Source: an uncultured Coriobacteriaceae bacterium (GTDB lineage Bacteria > Actinomycetota > Coriobacteriia > Coriobacteriales > Atopobiaceae). From it: DNA of 64,000 bases. The translations under genes were made by a program, and so were the position numbers. The stretch spans positions 26,445 to 90,444 of the forward strand of contig CACYWP010000013.1 in the NCBI GenBank assembly GCA_902778135.1, given 5' to 3'. The notes under the pieces are model-generated. The model saw only the letters and a list, made by a program, of their open reading frames with translations. It was not told the origin of the DNA and ran no database searches. Of this stretch, positions 1-9,153 are shown in pieces; the stretch's first letter is position 1, and each line of letters begins with the position of its first letter.

Positions 1-498
1 GGCGTTGATGGAGATGGTCTGGCCGGCTGCGCTCTCGCTGGTCGGTGCGACCGATGCGGAAGGGGCACCCGTACCCAAGGCATTCAGGGCGAGGGTGACC
101 GCAGCGGCGCTGACGGCGCCTCCCAGCAGGCCCACCAACAGCGACTTGACGCCGCCGCCCTTCTGCGCGACGGCAATGGCCGGCCGGGGCCTGACGATCT
201 CGGAGGCGGATGCCGCCGCGTGCGAGGCGCGGGCGTACGGCGTCCGGATGGTGGGCTGGTCGAATCCCGTCTGGGCACCATACGAGGGCTGGGGCTCGCC
301 TTCAGCCTGGCTGGGGTCGCTCGGGGCGCCAAGGCCATTGGCTGCGTCAGCCGGCGACTGCGCCGTCTCGTACGCAGGGTTCACCTGCGTCGGCTGGAAG
401 CCCGCGTCGCCCACGGACTGGTCGTTTGTGCTGGGTATGGGCTCGTACTCGTTCGGATCGAAGGGAAACGGAGGGTGTCCGGTGTTGTTGTCGCTCAT
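1..498 (-). CDS. N-terminal part of a membrane-anchored, probably HtrA-like serine protease (cut by window edge)
   Basis: Only the first 166 residues lie in the window; the gene runs off the left edge. The frame starts MSDNNTGHPPFPFDPNEYEP, has about 115 hydrophilic Pro/Gln/Ala-rich residues, then one membrane segment at about residues 117-141 (KSLLVGLLGGAVSAAAVTLA), then a Ser/Ala-rich stretch. A long disordered cytoplasmic tail, a single membrane span and an extracytoplasmic domain is the arrangement of actinobacterial HtrA/DegP-type trypsin-like proteases, but the catalytic domain is outside the window, so the name is inference. The start at 498 is preceded by an AAAGG-like ribosome site. 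Confidence 0.6.
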   Translation of the reverse strand, partial: MSDNNTGHPPFPFDPNEYEPIPSTNDQSVGDAGFQPTQVNPAYETAQSPADAANGLGAPSDPSQAEGEPQPSYGAQTGFDQPTIRTPYARASHAAASASEIVRPRPAIAVAQKGGGVKSLLVGLLGGAVSAAAVTLALNALGTGAPSASVAPTSESAAGQTISINA

Positions 499-678
499 GG
501 CTTTCGCCTTTCCTTTCATGACATGCCTGCGCATGCGAATACGCTTAGGACTGTACCCGTTCTGCGGGCATGCAAACCCATCACCGCCCAAGTCACGCAA
601 GAGTGACAAGCCTCAGGGTTTCCTGAAAAAATCGATCAGGCCAAGACCTGGAGATGCATGTGCCCATCCATATGAGAA

Positions 679-696
679 CAGGCCCCACAGGGCCTG
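679..696 (-). terminator. Hairpin terminator of the OmpR-type regulator
   Basis: A perfect 7-bp stem (CAGGCCC / GGGCCTG) with a 4-nt loop lies 26 bp past the stop of the regulator and is followed on the minus strand by a short pyrimidine run (TTCTC). It reads as a weak intrinsic terminator. Confidence 0.5.
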
Positions 697-721
697 CCTT
701 GCGTGAACCTGTGGCACGCGA

Positions 722-1396
722 CTAGAGCTTGAAGAGGTATCCCACTCCGCGCACCGTGACGATATGGGCCGCAACCTGGGGGCCAACCTTGGAACGCACG
801 CGGCGGATGTGGACGTCGACGGTACGGGTGCCACCACAGTACTCGAAGCCCCACACGCGATGCAGCAGGGTCTCGCGAGAGTAGGCGCGCGATGGGTGCG
901 TTGCCAGAAACGACAGCAGGGAGTACTCCATCAGCGTCAGGTCCACCGGGTTCCCGTCGATATAGACCTGGTAGGTGGCCAGGTTGATCGTCATGTTGTC
1001 GACGGTGACGATGTCCGCGGAAGCGCTCTCCTCCCCCGGCCACAGCAACAGTGCGCAGCGGACGGCGAACTCGGCCTTGCCGGCGGAGGCCAGCACGAAG
1101 TCGTTGCGTCCCTGGGCGGGCATGTGCAGGCTGGAGAGCTTGTCCTCGTCCTGGATGAACAGCGTCGGGATGAAGCCGTTGTCCGCAACGTAGGAGTCGA
1201 CCGCATTGAGGGTGTTCTGCTCCAGGCCGTCAAGGTCGAGGATGACCAGATCGAAGTCCTGGCCTGCGGAGATGGCCTGTTGGAAGGTCTGGGGAGTCGC
1301 GGGGAGGATAGATGCGTCAAGAGCATGCTTCAGCTCTCCCATGCGCTCGTAGAAGCGCGACGTGCGGGCGATGAGCAGGATGTTCTTGTGGTGCAT
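722..1396 (-). CDS. OmpR-family orphan transcriptional regulator, GlnR-like
   Basis: 224 residues. Residues 1-115 are a receiver-like fold and about 125-224 are an OmpR/PhoB winged helix ([22 protein letters not shown], then [15 protein letters not shown] and [11 protein letters not shown]). The receiver is atypical: the first strand reads [11 protein letters not shown] where a phosphorylated receiver carries an acidic pair. The strand-3 segment [12 protein letters not shown] keeps an aspartate. No histidine kinase gene is adjacent. This is the configuration of actinobacterial GlnR, an orphan OmpR-type nitrogen regulator, and the gene sits next to an amino-acid importer and glutamine synthetase; a GTAAC-N6-GAAAC box lies upstream of glnA. 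The GlnR role is inference from these three facts. The start has GGAGAGGCG upstream. Confidence 0.75.
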   Translation of the reverse strand: MHHKNILLIARTSRFYERMGELKHALDASILPATPQTFQQAISAGQDFDLVILDLDGLEQNTLNAVDSYVADNGFIPTLFIQDEDKLSSLHMPAQGRNDFVLASAGKAEFAVRCALLLWPGEESASADIVTVDNMTINLATYQVYIDGNPVDLTLMEYSLLSFLATHPSRAYSRETLLHRVWGFEYCGGTRTVDVHIRRVRSKVGPQVAAHIVTVRGVGYLFKL

Positions 1397-1556
1397 CGCC
1401 TCTCCTTGCCACCCAGCAAATCAAATACGTCCCATTACAACTTGATAAGAGTAGCACAACGGGCCACGCCCTCACCACAAAGAGAGAGCACGGCACCACA
1501 TTTCACATGAGTTGTACGAATCGCCCGTGGCCAAACGGCCCGTCGTCCTTTCGAAC

Positions 1557-2423
<867 letters not shown>

Positions 2424-2426
2424 CTG

Positions 2427-3833
2427 CTACACCTCCGTTCCAAAGCTTGCGTTCATCGGGCTGAGCGAGGGGACGAAGGCGTGCTCGTCATCAAGTGCGC
2501 TGGCATGAACCGCCAGCTCCGAGAGCTTGGCCTCCGCCTCGGCCACCGACATGTCCTTGGCACCCTTGTCCTTGGGCCGCGGACCACCGCCACGCTCCGA
2601 GTTGGCGATCCGCTCCTCCACGATGCCCACCGCCTTGATGAGCGGCAGCGTGACGATGAGGTAGAAGATGGCCGCTGCGACATAGGGAGTCATGTTGCCA
2701 GAGACCGACGTGAGGTTCTTCGCGAACATCATCAGCTCCATGACGCCCACGCTGGACAGCAGCGAGGTGTCCTTGTAGGAGGTGATGAAGTCGCTGGTGA
2801 CCGTGGGGATGACGCGACGGATGGTCTGCGGGAGGATGATGTCGAACATCGTCTGGAAGTAGCTCATGCCCAGACTGGATGCCGCCTCGTACTGGCCCTG
2901 CGGGATGGATTGGATGCCCGCTCGGAAGATCTCGGCAAGGTAGGCGGATGCGTTGATGGCAATGACGATGACGCCCAGCACGTTGTTGTCGATGTTGATG
3001 TTCATCATCGGCAGGCCGAAGAACATGATGTAGATCTGCAGGAACAGCGGCGTACCACGCAGGATGTTGATGTACAGGATGGCGATGGCACGCAGGAGCC
3101 GGCTCTTGGAGATCTTCATGAGGGCGAAGATCAGGCCCAGGATGATGGCGAACGGATAGGCGACCACCACGATGACCAGGCACAGCAGCCAACCCGGCAC
3201 CAGTGTGGAGAAGGCCGTGACCAGCAGCTGCGGCTTGAAGAACATGCCCAGGAACGGATTGGAGTTCCACGCAGCGACCACCGGGTTCGCATCCAACGAC
3301 GCGATCATCTTCTGAAGTGAGGTGTTGGCGATGGTCTTGATGGGCTTGGAGTCGGTCAGCGTCTGGGTGCCAGCCTGGTTGACGTAGGTGCCGCTGACAA
3401 CGACGTCACCGCCGTCATCCGGGAAGTGCATCCCCTCGACCTCCAGGCGAAGCAGCAGCCCAGAGGTAGCCGGCTCGGCGAATGACACCGTCAGCATGGA
3501 GCCGCTGGCGGCAACCTCGCTGTCGATGGACGCACGGGAAAGGCCTTCCAGGACCGTGACCTTGGTCGTGGATCCGTCGAAGGAGCTACCCTCGGGAAGC
3601 GTGAGCGTGACCTCCGTGACCTCCTCGCCATCCTCGACGCTGCCCTCCCAGGTCAGTCGCGTCGGCAGGCCGCCGATGACGCTGGACCCACCATCCTCGT
3701 TGGGGCGGGCGGTCGCCTTGTTGGTGGTGAGCGCGAAGGCCGAGGTCGGAACCAGCAGCATCAGCGCGACCGCCAGTGCCGCGATCCGCGCCGCCACTGC
3801 CGTCCTCTTGCCCGTTGCGGTGTGACCCATCAT
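2427..3833 (-). CDS. Polar amino-acid ABC transporter permease with N-terminal secreted ectodomain
   Basis: 468 residues, about twice the usual HisM/GlnP permease. Residues 1-35 are a signal peptide (ending near PTSAFALTTN). Residues about 36-175 form an Ser/Thr/Val-rich beta-type region without cysteines, ending in VNQAGTQTLTDSKPI. Residues about 200-420 are a standard inner-membrane permease with the EAA-type loop (EAASSLGMSYFQTMFDIILPQ). A hydrophilic tail of about 55 residues follows. Some Gram-positive permeases carry a fused solute-binding domain at this end; this ectodomain is too short and lacks that fold's typical motifs, so its role is unknown. It is followed at once by the ATPase gene. 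Confidence 0.9.
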   Translation of the reverse strand: MMGHTATGKRTAVAARIAALAVALMLLVPTSAFALTTNKATARPNEDGGSSVIGGLPTRLTWEGSVEDGEEVTEVTLTLPEGSSFDGSTTKVTVLEGLSRASIDSEVAASGSMLTVSFAEPATSGLLLRLEVEGMHFPDDGGDVVVSGTYVNQAGTQTLTDSKPIKTIANTSLQKMIASLDANPVVAAWNSNPFLGMFFKPQLLVTAFSTLVPGWLLCLVIVVVAYPFAIILGLIFALMKISKSRLLRAIAILYINILRGTPLFLQIYIMFFGLPMMNINIDNNVLGVIVIAINASAYLAEIFRAGIQSIPQGQYEAASSLGMSYFQTMFDIILPQTIRRVIPTVTSDFITSYKDTSLLSSVGVMELMMFAKNLTSVSGNMTPYVAAAIFYLIVTLPLIKAVGIVEERIANSERGGGPRPKDKGAKDMSVAEAEAKLSELAVHASALDDEHAFVPSLSPMNASFGTEV

Positions 3834-3850
3834 TTCTCCCCTCTTACAAA

Positions 3851-3882
3851 GCTGCGAGACCCCGCGCCGGGAGCCTCGCAGC
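3851..3882 (-). terminator. Intercistronic hairpin between binding protein and permease genes
   Basis: On the minus strand an 8-bp perfect outer stem (GCTGCGAG / CTCGCAGC) encloses a CCC/GGG inner stem and is followed by TTTGT. It sits 35 bp past the stop of the first binding-protein gene and 18 bp before the permease start. A partial terminator or mRNA-end stabiliser here would give more binding protein than permease, the usual need in such importers (inference). Confidence 0.55.
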
Positions 3883-3917
3883 CAGCAATAGAAGCCTTGT
3901 CGAGACAGGCGAGGCAG

Positions 3918-4733
3918 TTACAGCGCAGAGCCGAACCACTCGGCCTCGATGGCATCCATCGAGCCGTCCGTCTCCATCTCGGCCAACGCGGCGTTGATGG
4001 CTGCGGTGAGACCGGGGTTGTCCTTGGAAACGGCGATGCCATACTGCTCGCCCGTGGGGATCTCCTCGATGATCTCGAGGTCCGAATAGGACATCTTGAT
4101 CTGGTAGCGGGAGACCGGCAGGTCGCAGACGACCGCGTCGTAAAGGCCCGACTGCACGCCGCTCATGGCGTCGATGATCGTGGAGAGGCGCTTCTTGGTG
4201 GCGTTCGGCAGGTTCTCGTCTGCCCAGTCGGCGCCCGTGGTGCCGCCTTGGACCGCGATGGTCTTGGACGCGTCATCGAGCGTCTCCGCCGTCTCGGAGG
4301 AGCCCGCCTTGACCACGATGGACTGGTTCGAGTCGACGTAGGGGTCGGACATGTCGACCTCTTCCTTGCGCTTGTCCGTGATGGTCATGCCAGCGATGGC
4401 CACATCGGCCTTGCCACCGTTCTTGATGGTGGGCACGAGGGTGTCGAAGTCCTGGCTGGGCAGCCAGTTGACTTCGAGGCCCATATGCTCGGCTAGGGAC
4501 TTGGACACGTCGATGTCAAAGCCCTCGGGCTCGCCCGTGGCCTCGTTCATGGACTCGAACGGAGGGAAGAACAGGTTTGAGATGCAGGTCAGCTTGCCCT
4601 CGTTGACCAGCGTGTACTCACTGGCATCGGCTGCGGGGGCAGCGTCACCGCCGGAGGAACCGCATCCGGCAAGCAGACCTGCGGCTGCGAAGGCGCTTGC
4701 CTGTACGAACTGACGACGAGAGAGCATGCTCAT
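3918..4733 (-). CDS. Amino-acid-binding lipoprotein of the ABC importer (first copy)
   Basis: 271 residues. MSMLSRRQFVQASAFAAAGL-LAGC is a twin-arginine-like signal ending in a lipobox, so the mature protein is anchored by Cys25. The rest is a family 3 periplasmic-binding fold: LTCISNLFFPPFESM, GFDIDVSKSLAEHMGLEV, NGGKADVAIAGMTITDKRKEEVDMSDPYVDSNQSIVV, then the C-terminal GEQYGIAVSKDNPGL. This is the polar amino-acid binding family that feeds HisM/GlnQ-type importers. The start at 4733 has GGAAG upstream. It lies between the other binding protein and the permease and closely resembles its neighbour. Confidence 0.9.
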   Translation of the reverse strand: MSMLSRRQFVQASAFAAAGLLAGCGSSGGDAAPAADASEYTLVNEGKLTCISNLFFPPFESMNEATGEPEGFDIDVSKSLAEHMGLEVNWLPSQDFDTLVPTIKNGGKADVAIAGMTITDKRKEEVDMSDPYVDSNQSIVVKAGSSETAETLDDASKTIAVQGGTTGADWADENLPNATKKRLSTIIDAMSGVQSGLYDAVVCDLPVSRYQIKMSYSDLEIIEEIPTGEQYGIAVSKDNPGLTAAINAALAEMETDGSMDAIEAEWFGSAL

Positions 4734-4756
4734 GGTGTGCTTCCTTTCATCACGTA

Positions 4757-4776
4757 CCCACGCGTCGACGCGCGGG
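4757..4776 (-). repeat. GC-rich palindrome between the two binding-protein genes
   Basis: CCC-a-CGCGTCGACGCG-c-GGG is a 20-nt inverted repeat, perfect except for one position in each arm, in the 79-bp gap between the two binding-protein genes. There is no U-tract, so mRNA stabilisation or processing is more likely than termination. Confidence 0.5.
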
Positions 4777-4812
4777 CTCCTGGGACAGGGCGAGAGGCTC
4801 AGGCCACTGGTC

Positions 4813-5646
4813 CTACTCGGTGCCGAACCACTTCTTCTTGAGTTCGGCCATGGTGCCATCGGACTCGATCTGGGCAAGGGCGGCATTGATGGCGGCGGTC
4901 AGGCCCGGGTTGTCCTTGGAGACCACGATGCCGTACTGCTCGCCGGTGGGAATCTCGAGGGCGATCGTGCAGTCGGTGAACGACACCGAGCACTGGTGGC
5001 CGATGACAGGCAGGTCGGCGCAGAAGGCCTGGTACTGACCGGTCGAGACGCCCGTCATGCACACCGTCACCGAAGCCAGCGGAACGATGTTGGCCTCAGG
5101 CAGGTTCTCGCGCACCCATGCCTCGCCGGTAGTGCCCGCCTGGACGGCAACCGTCATGTCGGAGGCATTGAGCGCAGAGACGATGGCTGCCTCGCCGCCG
5201 CTGATGCCGAGGTCCTTCTTGACCGCGATGCCCAGGTTGGAGTCAAGGTAGGCGTCGGTGAAATCGATCTCCTCCTTGCGCTCCTCGGTGATCGAGAAGG
5301 CAGAGTTGCCGATGTCCGCCTTGCCGCCGTTCTTGATGAGGGGAATGATGGAGTCGAAGTCCATGGGCGGCAGGTACTCGACCTCGAGGCCCAGCTTCTC
5401 GCCGATGGCATAGGAGAGGTCGACGTCGAAGCCCTGGGCCTCGCCGCCCTCGAAGGAGTCCAGCGGCGGGAAGTCGAGGTCAGAGGCGACGATGAGCTTG
5501 CCCTCCTGGACGAGGGTGTAGTCGGTCGGGATGGCTTCGGCCTCGGTCGTGTCAGAGGAGCCTGCGCCACCACAGGCAGAGAGCATGAGCCCCAGTGCCG
5601 AGGCGGACATGGAACCGATGAACGAACGACGGGTGATGGTGCTCAT
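4813..5646 (-). CDS. Amino-acid-binding lipoprotein of the ABC importer (second copy)
   Basis: 277 residues. MSTITRRSFIGSMSASALGLM-LSAC is again a twin-arginine-like lipoprotein signal. The body has the same family 3 binding-protein motifs as its neighbour (LIVASDLDFPPLDSF, GFDVDLSYAIGEKLGLEV, NGGKADIGNSAFSITEERKEEIDF, GEQYGIVVSKDNPGL). The start at 5646 follows GGAAGGGG. It is the promoter-proximal gene of the importer operon. Two binding proteins sharing one permease and ATPase suggests two substrates, for example glutamine and glutamate (inference). Confidence 0.9.
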   Translation of the reverse strand: MSTITRRSFIGSMSASALGLMLSACGGAGSSDTTEAEAIPTDYTLVQEGKLIVASDLDFPPLDSFEGGEAQGFDVDLSYAIGEKLGLEVEYLPPMDFDSIIPLIKNGGKADIGNSAFSITEERKEEIDFTDAYLDSNLGIAVKKDLGISGGEAAIVSALNASDMTVAVQAGTTGEAWVRENLPEANIVPLASVTVCMTGVSTGQYQAFCADLPVIGHQCSVSFTDCTIALEIPTGEQYGIVVSKDNPGLTAAINAALAQIESDGTMAELKKKWFGTE

Positions 5647-5722
5647 GGAATATCCCCTTCCTTGAGGTGTGCGTGGCGACGTGCCGGCACGGTGACGGCG
5701 GGTGTACCTGTCTCCCACGCGA

Positions 5723-5742
5723 GTCACCTACTTCCTGGTGAC
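5723..5742. promoter_or_regulatory. Dyad GTCACC-N8-GGTGAC upstream of the importer operon
   Basis: Perfect 6-bp arms separated by 8 nt, 77 bp before the start of the first importer gene. It could bind a dimeric regulator or form a leader hairpin; the position within the AT-rich-to-coding transition favours an operator (inference). Confidence 0.35.
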
Positions 5743-5896
5743 CCAGATGGGCACTCATATCTTGACGGTTTATCGAACTCAAGACCACAGAATGCCATTG
5801 TGTTTATCAACCTGATACAAATCACGTATACGAATAGGGTGGAATTCCTGTCTTTGTGCATAATCTTGCATAAGAGACCTATGCTATGCGCATAAA

Positions 5897-5932
5897 GCGC
5901 CGCCGCAGGGCAATACGCACCCGCAGCGGCGC
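5897..5932 (-). terminator. Rho-independent terminator of glnA
   Basis: On the minus strand GCGCCGCTGCGGG pairs with CCCTGCGGCGGCGC around a 9-nt loop and is followed by TTTAT. It lies 48 bp past the glnA stop. Confidence 0.75.
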
Positions 5933-5979
5933 ATGTTGAGGGCTGCGTCTGGGCAACCCTCAACCCTGTTTGAGCAAGA

Positions 5980-7320
5980 TCACAGGCCGTTGTAGTAGCG
6001 CTTGCGCTCCCAGTCGGTGACGGTGGTGCAGTACTCGTCCCACTCGCGACGCTTGGCCGCGATGAGGTAGTTGAAGATGTGCTCGCCCAGCGTCTCGCGC
6101 ATCAGCTCGCTCGCCTCGAAGCGCTCGATGGCCTCGCCCAGCGTGTGGGGAAGACGTGCGATGCCGCGATCGGAGGCCTCGCGCTCGGAGAGGTCCAGGT
6201 AGTTCCCACTCATCTCCTCGGGCAGCGCCAACCCCTCCTCGATGCCACGAACGCCGGCTCCGAGCGTGGCGGCGAGGGCCAGGTAGGGATTGGCCGTCGG
6301 ATCGGGGTTGCGCAGCTCGACGCGCGTCGAGTTGTGCTTGCCGGGCTTGTGCGTGGGGATGCGCACCAGTGCGGAGCGGTTCTTGCGGCCCCACGTGGCG
6401 TACACCGGAACCTCGCCATTGTTGACCAGGCGCTTGTAGGAGTTGACGGTCGGATTGGTGACCAGGGCATACTCCGGCGCGTACTTCAGCAGGCCGGCGA
6501 CGTAGTGCTGGGCCACGTCGGAGAGGTGCGCGGGATGGTATTCCTTGGGCGCCCAGAAGAGGTTCGTTCCCTCGTGGTCGAACAGCGACTGGTACAGGAA
6601 CATGCCCGAGCCCGAGCACCCGGCCAGCGGCTTGGGCATGAAGGAGGCAAACATGTCGTTGGCGAAGGCCTCCTGGCGGATGACCAGGCGTGCGGTCATG
6701 ATATTGTCCGCACAGCCGACCGCCTCGGTGTAGCGCAGCTCGACGGAGTTCTGCGATGGGGCGTTGGAATGGAAGGAATACTCCACGGGGATGGACATGC
6801 GCTCCAGCATCAACGTCGTCTCGCGGCGCAGGTCGGTGGAGACGTCGGACGACGTCAGGTCGAAGTAGCCCGCGTCATCGAGCGGAATCGGGTCGATGTT
6901 GTCGCCGAAGTAGAAGTACTCGATCTTGGGACCGACGTTGAAGACATAGCCCTTCTCGTCCACCTTGCGGAACAGGGAGCGCAGGCAGGAGCGGGGGTCG
7001 CCGCCGAACGGCTCGCGCGAGGGCGTGCGCACGTCGCAGAACATGCGCGCGACGCCCTTCTCCTTGGGCCGCCACGGCAGGATGGTGAACGTGCTGGGGT
7101 CGGGGAAGGCCAGCATGTCGGACTCCTCCATCGGGGTGAAGCCCTCGATGGACGAACCGTCGAAGCCTATGCCCTCCGTGAAGGCCTCCTCGAGCTCCTC
7201 CGACGAGATGGAGAACGACTTGAGGTTGCCGAGGACATCGGTGAACCAGAGCCGTATGAAGCGGATGTCACGCTTCTCCACCGTACGCAGGACAAAATCG
7301 ATCTCGTGGTCGCCGCTCAT
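5980..7320 (-). CDS. glnA: Glutamine synthetase, GSI-alpha type
   Basis: 446 residues, the length of class I-alpha enzymes. It makes glutamine from glutamate, ammonia and ATP in the cytoplasm. Visible motifs: GFDGSSIEGFTPMEESDM near residue 60, the metal and ammonia site region, NPTVNSYKRLV, and the glutamate-binding stretch ending VELRNPDPTANPYLALAA. The adenylylation loop tyrosine motif of GSI-beta (NLYDLPPEE type) is absent; the equivalent region reads GLALPEEMSGNYLDL. Activity is therefore expected to be controlled by feedback and transcription, not by adenylylation. The start MSGDHEIDFVLR at 7320 follows GAGGGGGAG. A GlnR-type box lies 84 bp upstream. Confidence 0.95.
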   Translation of the reverse strand: MSGDHEIDFVLRTVEKRDIRFIRLWFTDVLGNLKSFSISSEELEEAFTEGIGFDGSSIEGFTPMEESDMLAFPDPSTFTILPWRPKEKGVARMFCDVRTPSREPFGGDPRSCLRSLFRKVDEKGYVFNVGPKIEYFYFGDNIDPIPLDDAGYFDLTSSDVSTDLRRETTLMLERMSIPVEYSFHSNAPSQNSVELRYTEAVGCADNIMTARLVIRQEAFANDMFASFMPKPLAGCSGSGMFLYQSLFDHEGTNLFWAPKEYHPAHLSDVAQHYVAGLLKYAPEYALVTNPTVNSYKRLVNNGEVPVYATWGRKNRSALVRIPTHKPGKHNSTRVELRNPDPTANPYLALAATLGAGVRGIEEGLALPEEMSGNYLDLSEREASDRGIARLPHTLGEAIERFEASELMRETLGEHIFNYLIAAKRREWDEYCTTVTDWERKRYYNGL

Positions 7321-7661
7321 GTGACAATCTCCCCCTCTTCCGACGCTCCGCGCCGCGTGTTGGCATGCGCTCATAAGGTTAGCAATAATTGAACGCGGTT
7401 CACGTTTCGCATCTGTTACCCCTTGCGGGCGGAAGGGAATGGGCTTCTGCGGGACGTGCCAGAGGGGTGTTCGCCTTGCCGTTGGAGTGGCCTGGACCAG
7501 AGGGGTGTATGCACTGGAAATGTGGCCGACAGTGCCAAAGACCGAAACATAGGCCTTGTCGGCTGAATGGTCGCAAGATGGGTTGCCGTTTGGGCAACGA
7601 AGTGGATTAGAATTGGCGCAAGTACGTGTATTCGTGTTCGAACTGCGAGAAAGGACCATCC
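7321..7661. other. Divergent intergenic region glnA / gpmA
   Basis: 341 bp with no supportable gene. It holds the glnA promoter side with the GlnR-type box and, near gpmA, the dyad GTTGCC-N5-GGCAAC (7581-7597) followed by a possible -10 TAGAAT (7607-7612). Confidence 0.5.
7404..7419 (-). promoter_or_regulatory. GlnR-type box upstream of glnA
   Basis: On the minus strand GTAAC-AGATGC-GAAAC matches the published actinobacterial GlnR consensus gTnAc-N6-GaAAc at every fixed position. A possible -10 (TAACCT, minus strand, 7376-7381) lies downstream, which would place the box near -42, where an activator usually sits. The following half of the tandem box seen in Streptomyces is degenerate. Confidence 0.6.
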
Positions 7662-8429
7662 ATGGCCGAAGACAACCTGATGCATCTCGTTATCATCCGT
7701 CACGGCGAGAGCGAGTGGAACAAGGCCAACCTGTTCACCGGTTGGACCGATGTCGACCTCTCCGAGGCAGGCATCCAGGAGGCTCTCGATGGTGGCAAGG
7801 CCCTGAAGGAGGCCGGCTACGACTTCGACATCTGCTACACCAGCTACCTCAAGCGTGCCATCCACACCCTGAACAACGTCCTGTTCGCCATGGACCGCGA
7901 GTGGCTGCCCGTCATCAAGAGCTGGAAGCTCAACGAGCGTCACTATGGCGCCCTTCAGGGCATGAACAAGGCCGAGACCGCTGCCAAGTACGGTGACGAG
8001 CAGGTCAAGATCTGGCGTCGTTCCTTCGACATCCCCGCCAAGGCCCTCGAGCCGGGCGACGAGCGCTGCGCCCAGATCGCGGAGGAGTACCGCGACGTCG
8101 CCATGAAGGACCAGCTCCCCTACACCGAGTGCCTGAAGGACTGCATCGCCCGCGCATGGCCGTACTTCCAGGATGAGATCGCCCCGCAGCTCAAGGCTGG
8201 CAAGCGCGTCCTCATCGCCGCCCACGGCAACAGCCTGCGCTCGCTCGTCATGATGTTCGACAAGCTTACCCCGGAGGAGATCCTCGAGGTCAACATCCCG
8301 ACCGCCGTGCCGCTGTCCTACACCTTCGACCAGGACTGGAACGTCGTCGACAAGCACTACATCGGCGACCCCGATGTCATCGCCGCCAAGATCGATGCCG
8401 TCGCCAACCAGGGCAAGGCCAAGAAGTAA
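7662..8429 (+). CDS. gpmA: 2,3-bisphosphoglycerate-dependent phosphoglycerate mutase
   Basis: 255 residues. It interconverts 3- and 2-phosphoglycerate in glycolysis. The phosphohistidine motif is [13 protein letters not shown] near residue 10, the substrate motif is [13 protein letters not shown] near residue 90, and the second histidine is in [12 protein letters not shown] near residue 185. Length fits the dPGM family (about 250). The start at 7662 has AAAGGA upstream; the later ATG at 7680 would remove six residues and has no better ribosome site. A strong terminator follows. Its glycolytic partner enolase is elsewhere in the window. Confidence 0.95.
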   Translation: MAEDNLMHLVIIRHGESEWNKANLFTGWTDVDLSEAGIQEALDGGKALKEAGYDFDICYTSYLKRAIHTLNNVLFAMDREWLPVIKSWKLNERHYGALQGMNKAETAAKYGDEQVKIWRRSFDIPAKALEPGDERCAQIAEEYRDVAMKDQLPYTECLKDCIARAWPYFQDEIAPQLKAGKRVLIAAHGNSLRSLVMMFDKLTPEEILEVNIPTAVPLSYTFDQDWNVVDKHYIGDPDVIAAKIDAVANQGKAKK

Positions 8430-8459
8430 CTGCCGATTTGCGCAGATTTGCCTGATGAA

Positions 8460-8492
8460 GGTGCCCGTCCCCCGTGGGGCGGGCACCTTTTT
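8460..8492 (+). terminator. Rho-independent terminator of gpmA
   Basis: GGTGCCCGTCCC pairs with GGGGCGGGCACC around a short loop and is followed by TTTTT, 30 bp past the gpmA stop. Confidence 0.92.
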
Positions 8493-8517
8493 GTGCGGGA
8501 GCGCGTGGACGAGGGGC

Positions 8518-9153
8518 TTACATCCAGCCGGGCGCGTCGTCTGTGCGGTCACGCACCTGCCAGTAGAGGTCGGCGCCATCGTAGCAGCTAAGCAAATCGA
8601 GGAACTGTTCGCCCGAGAAACGTTGTCCGTCGATGATGACGCCGGGGCGGCCGTCCTCGTCGCATTCGATGCGCGCAACGCCAGCGTCCCGCGCCCAGAG
8701 CGTCTGGCCCGAACGGAAGGCGTTCGTCTCCCCTACCTGGCCTGCTGACAAGGTGCGCACGTCCACACTCGCCTGCCCCACCATGCGCTGGACCTTGACC
8801 GCCAACGCGTCGAGCGCCTGCTCCTGGGTCATGGCATCCATGTCGGCGATGATGCTGACGCTGCGGCCCTCGTAGCCCCATCGCCGGCGCGGGTCGTCGT
8901 CGGGCACGAGCTCGACGGCCGTCCACTCGGATCGCGTGCCCATCGAGAAGCGCTCGACGGAGAACTCCACGGCGTGGCCTTGTGGGTCGAGCGCCAGGAT
9001 CTGGTAGGAGTCGTTGGTGGGGCTGGGAACGTCCGCGAGATAGTCGGAGAGGCGATTGTAGCAATCGAGGCAATAGGCGAGCTTGCCCATGTGGATCCGC
9101 GCGGGCGCGCCGCAAACGGAGCAATAGTTGCCATACAGTGCCCGAACGTCCAT
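8518..9153 (-). CDS. Uncharacterised protein with N-terminal zinc ribbon
   Basis: 211 residues, not recognised beyond its first domain. Residues about 10-35 contain YCSVCGAPARIHMGKLAYC-LDC, two CxxC knuckles of a treble-clef or zinc-ribbon type. The remaining 170 residues are acidic and soluble, with WTAVELVPDDDPRRRWGYEG in the middle and a tryptophan-containing end (ADLYWQVRDRTDDAPGWM). The start at 9153 has AAAGGAGG upstream. It is convergent with gpmA and stands alone. A nucleic-acid or protein-binding role would be a guess. Confidence 0.75.
   Translation of the reverse strand: MDVRALYGNYCSVCGAPARIHMGKLAYCLDCYNRLSDYLADVPSPTNDSYQILALDPQGHAVEFSVERFSMGTRSEWTAVELVPDDDPRRRWGYEGRSVSIIADMDAMTQEQALDALAVKVQRMVGQASVDVRTLSAGQVGETNAFRSGQTLWARDAGVARIECDEDGRPGVIIDGQRFSGEQFLDLLSCYDGADLYWQVRDRTDDAPGWM

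Larger units (their letters stand above)
5647..5979. other. Intergenic control region between glnA and the importer operon
   Basis: This 333-bp gap has no gene. It holds the glnA terminator (5897-5932), a second inverted repeat at 5935-5964 (GTTGAGGG / CCCTCAAC), an AT-rich tract at about 5750-5890 that should contain the importer promoter, and the dyad GTCACC-N8-GGTGAC at 5723-5742 in the leader. Confidence 0.6.

Noticed and set aside
5935..5964. Second terminator of glnA
   Set aside because: The stem is good, but there is no T-run on the minus strand; the hairpin at 5897-5932 fits better.
6079..7392. 437-codon open frame opposite glnA
   Set aside because: Antisense shadow; it also crosses the glnA promoter and GlnR-type box.
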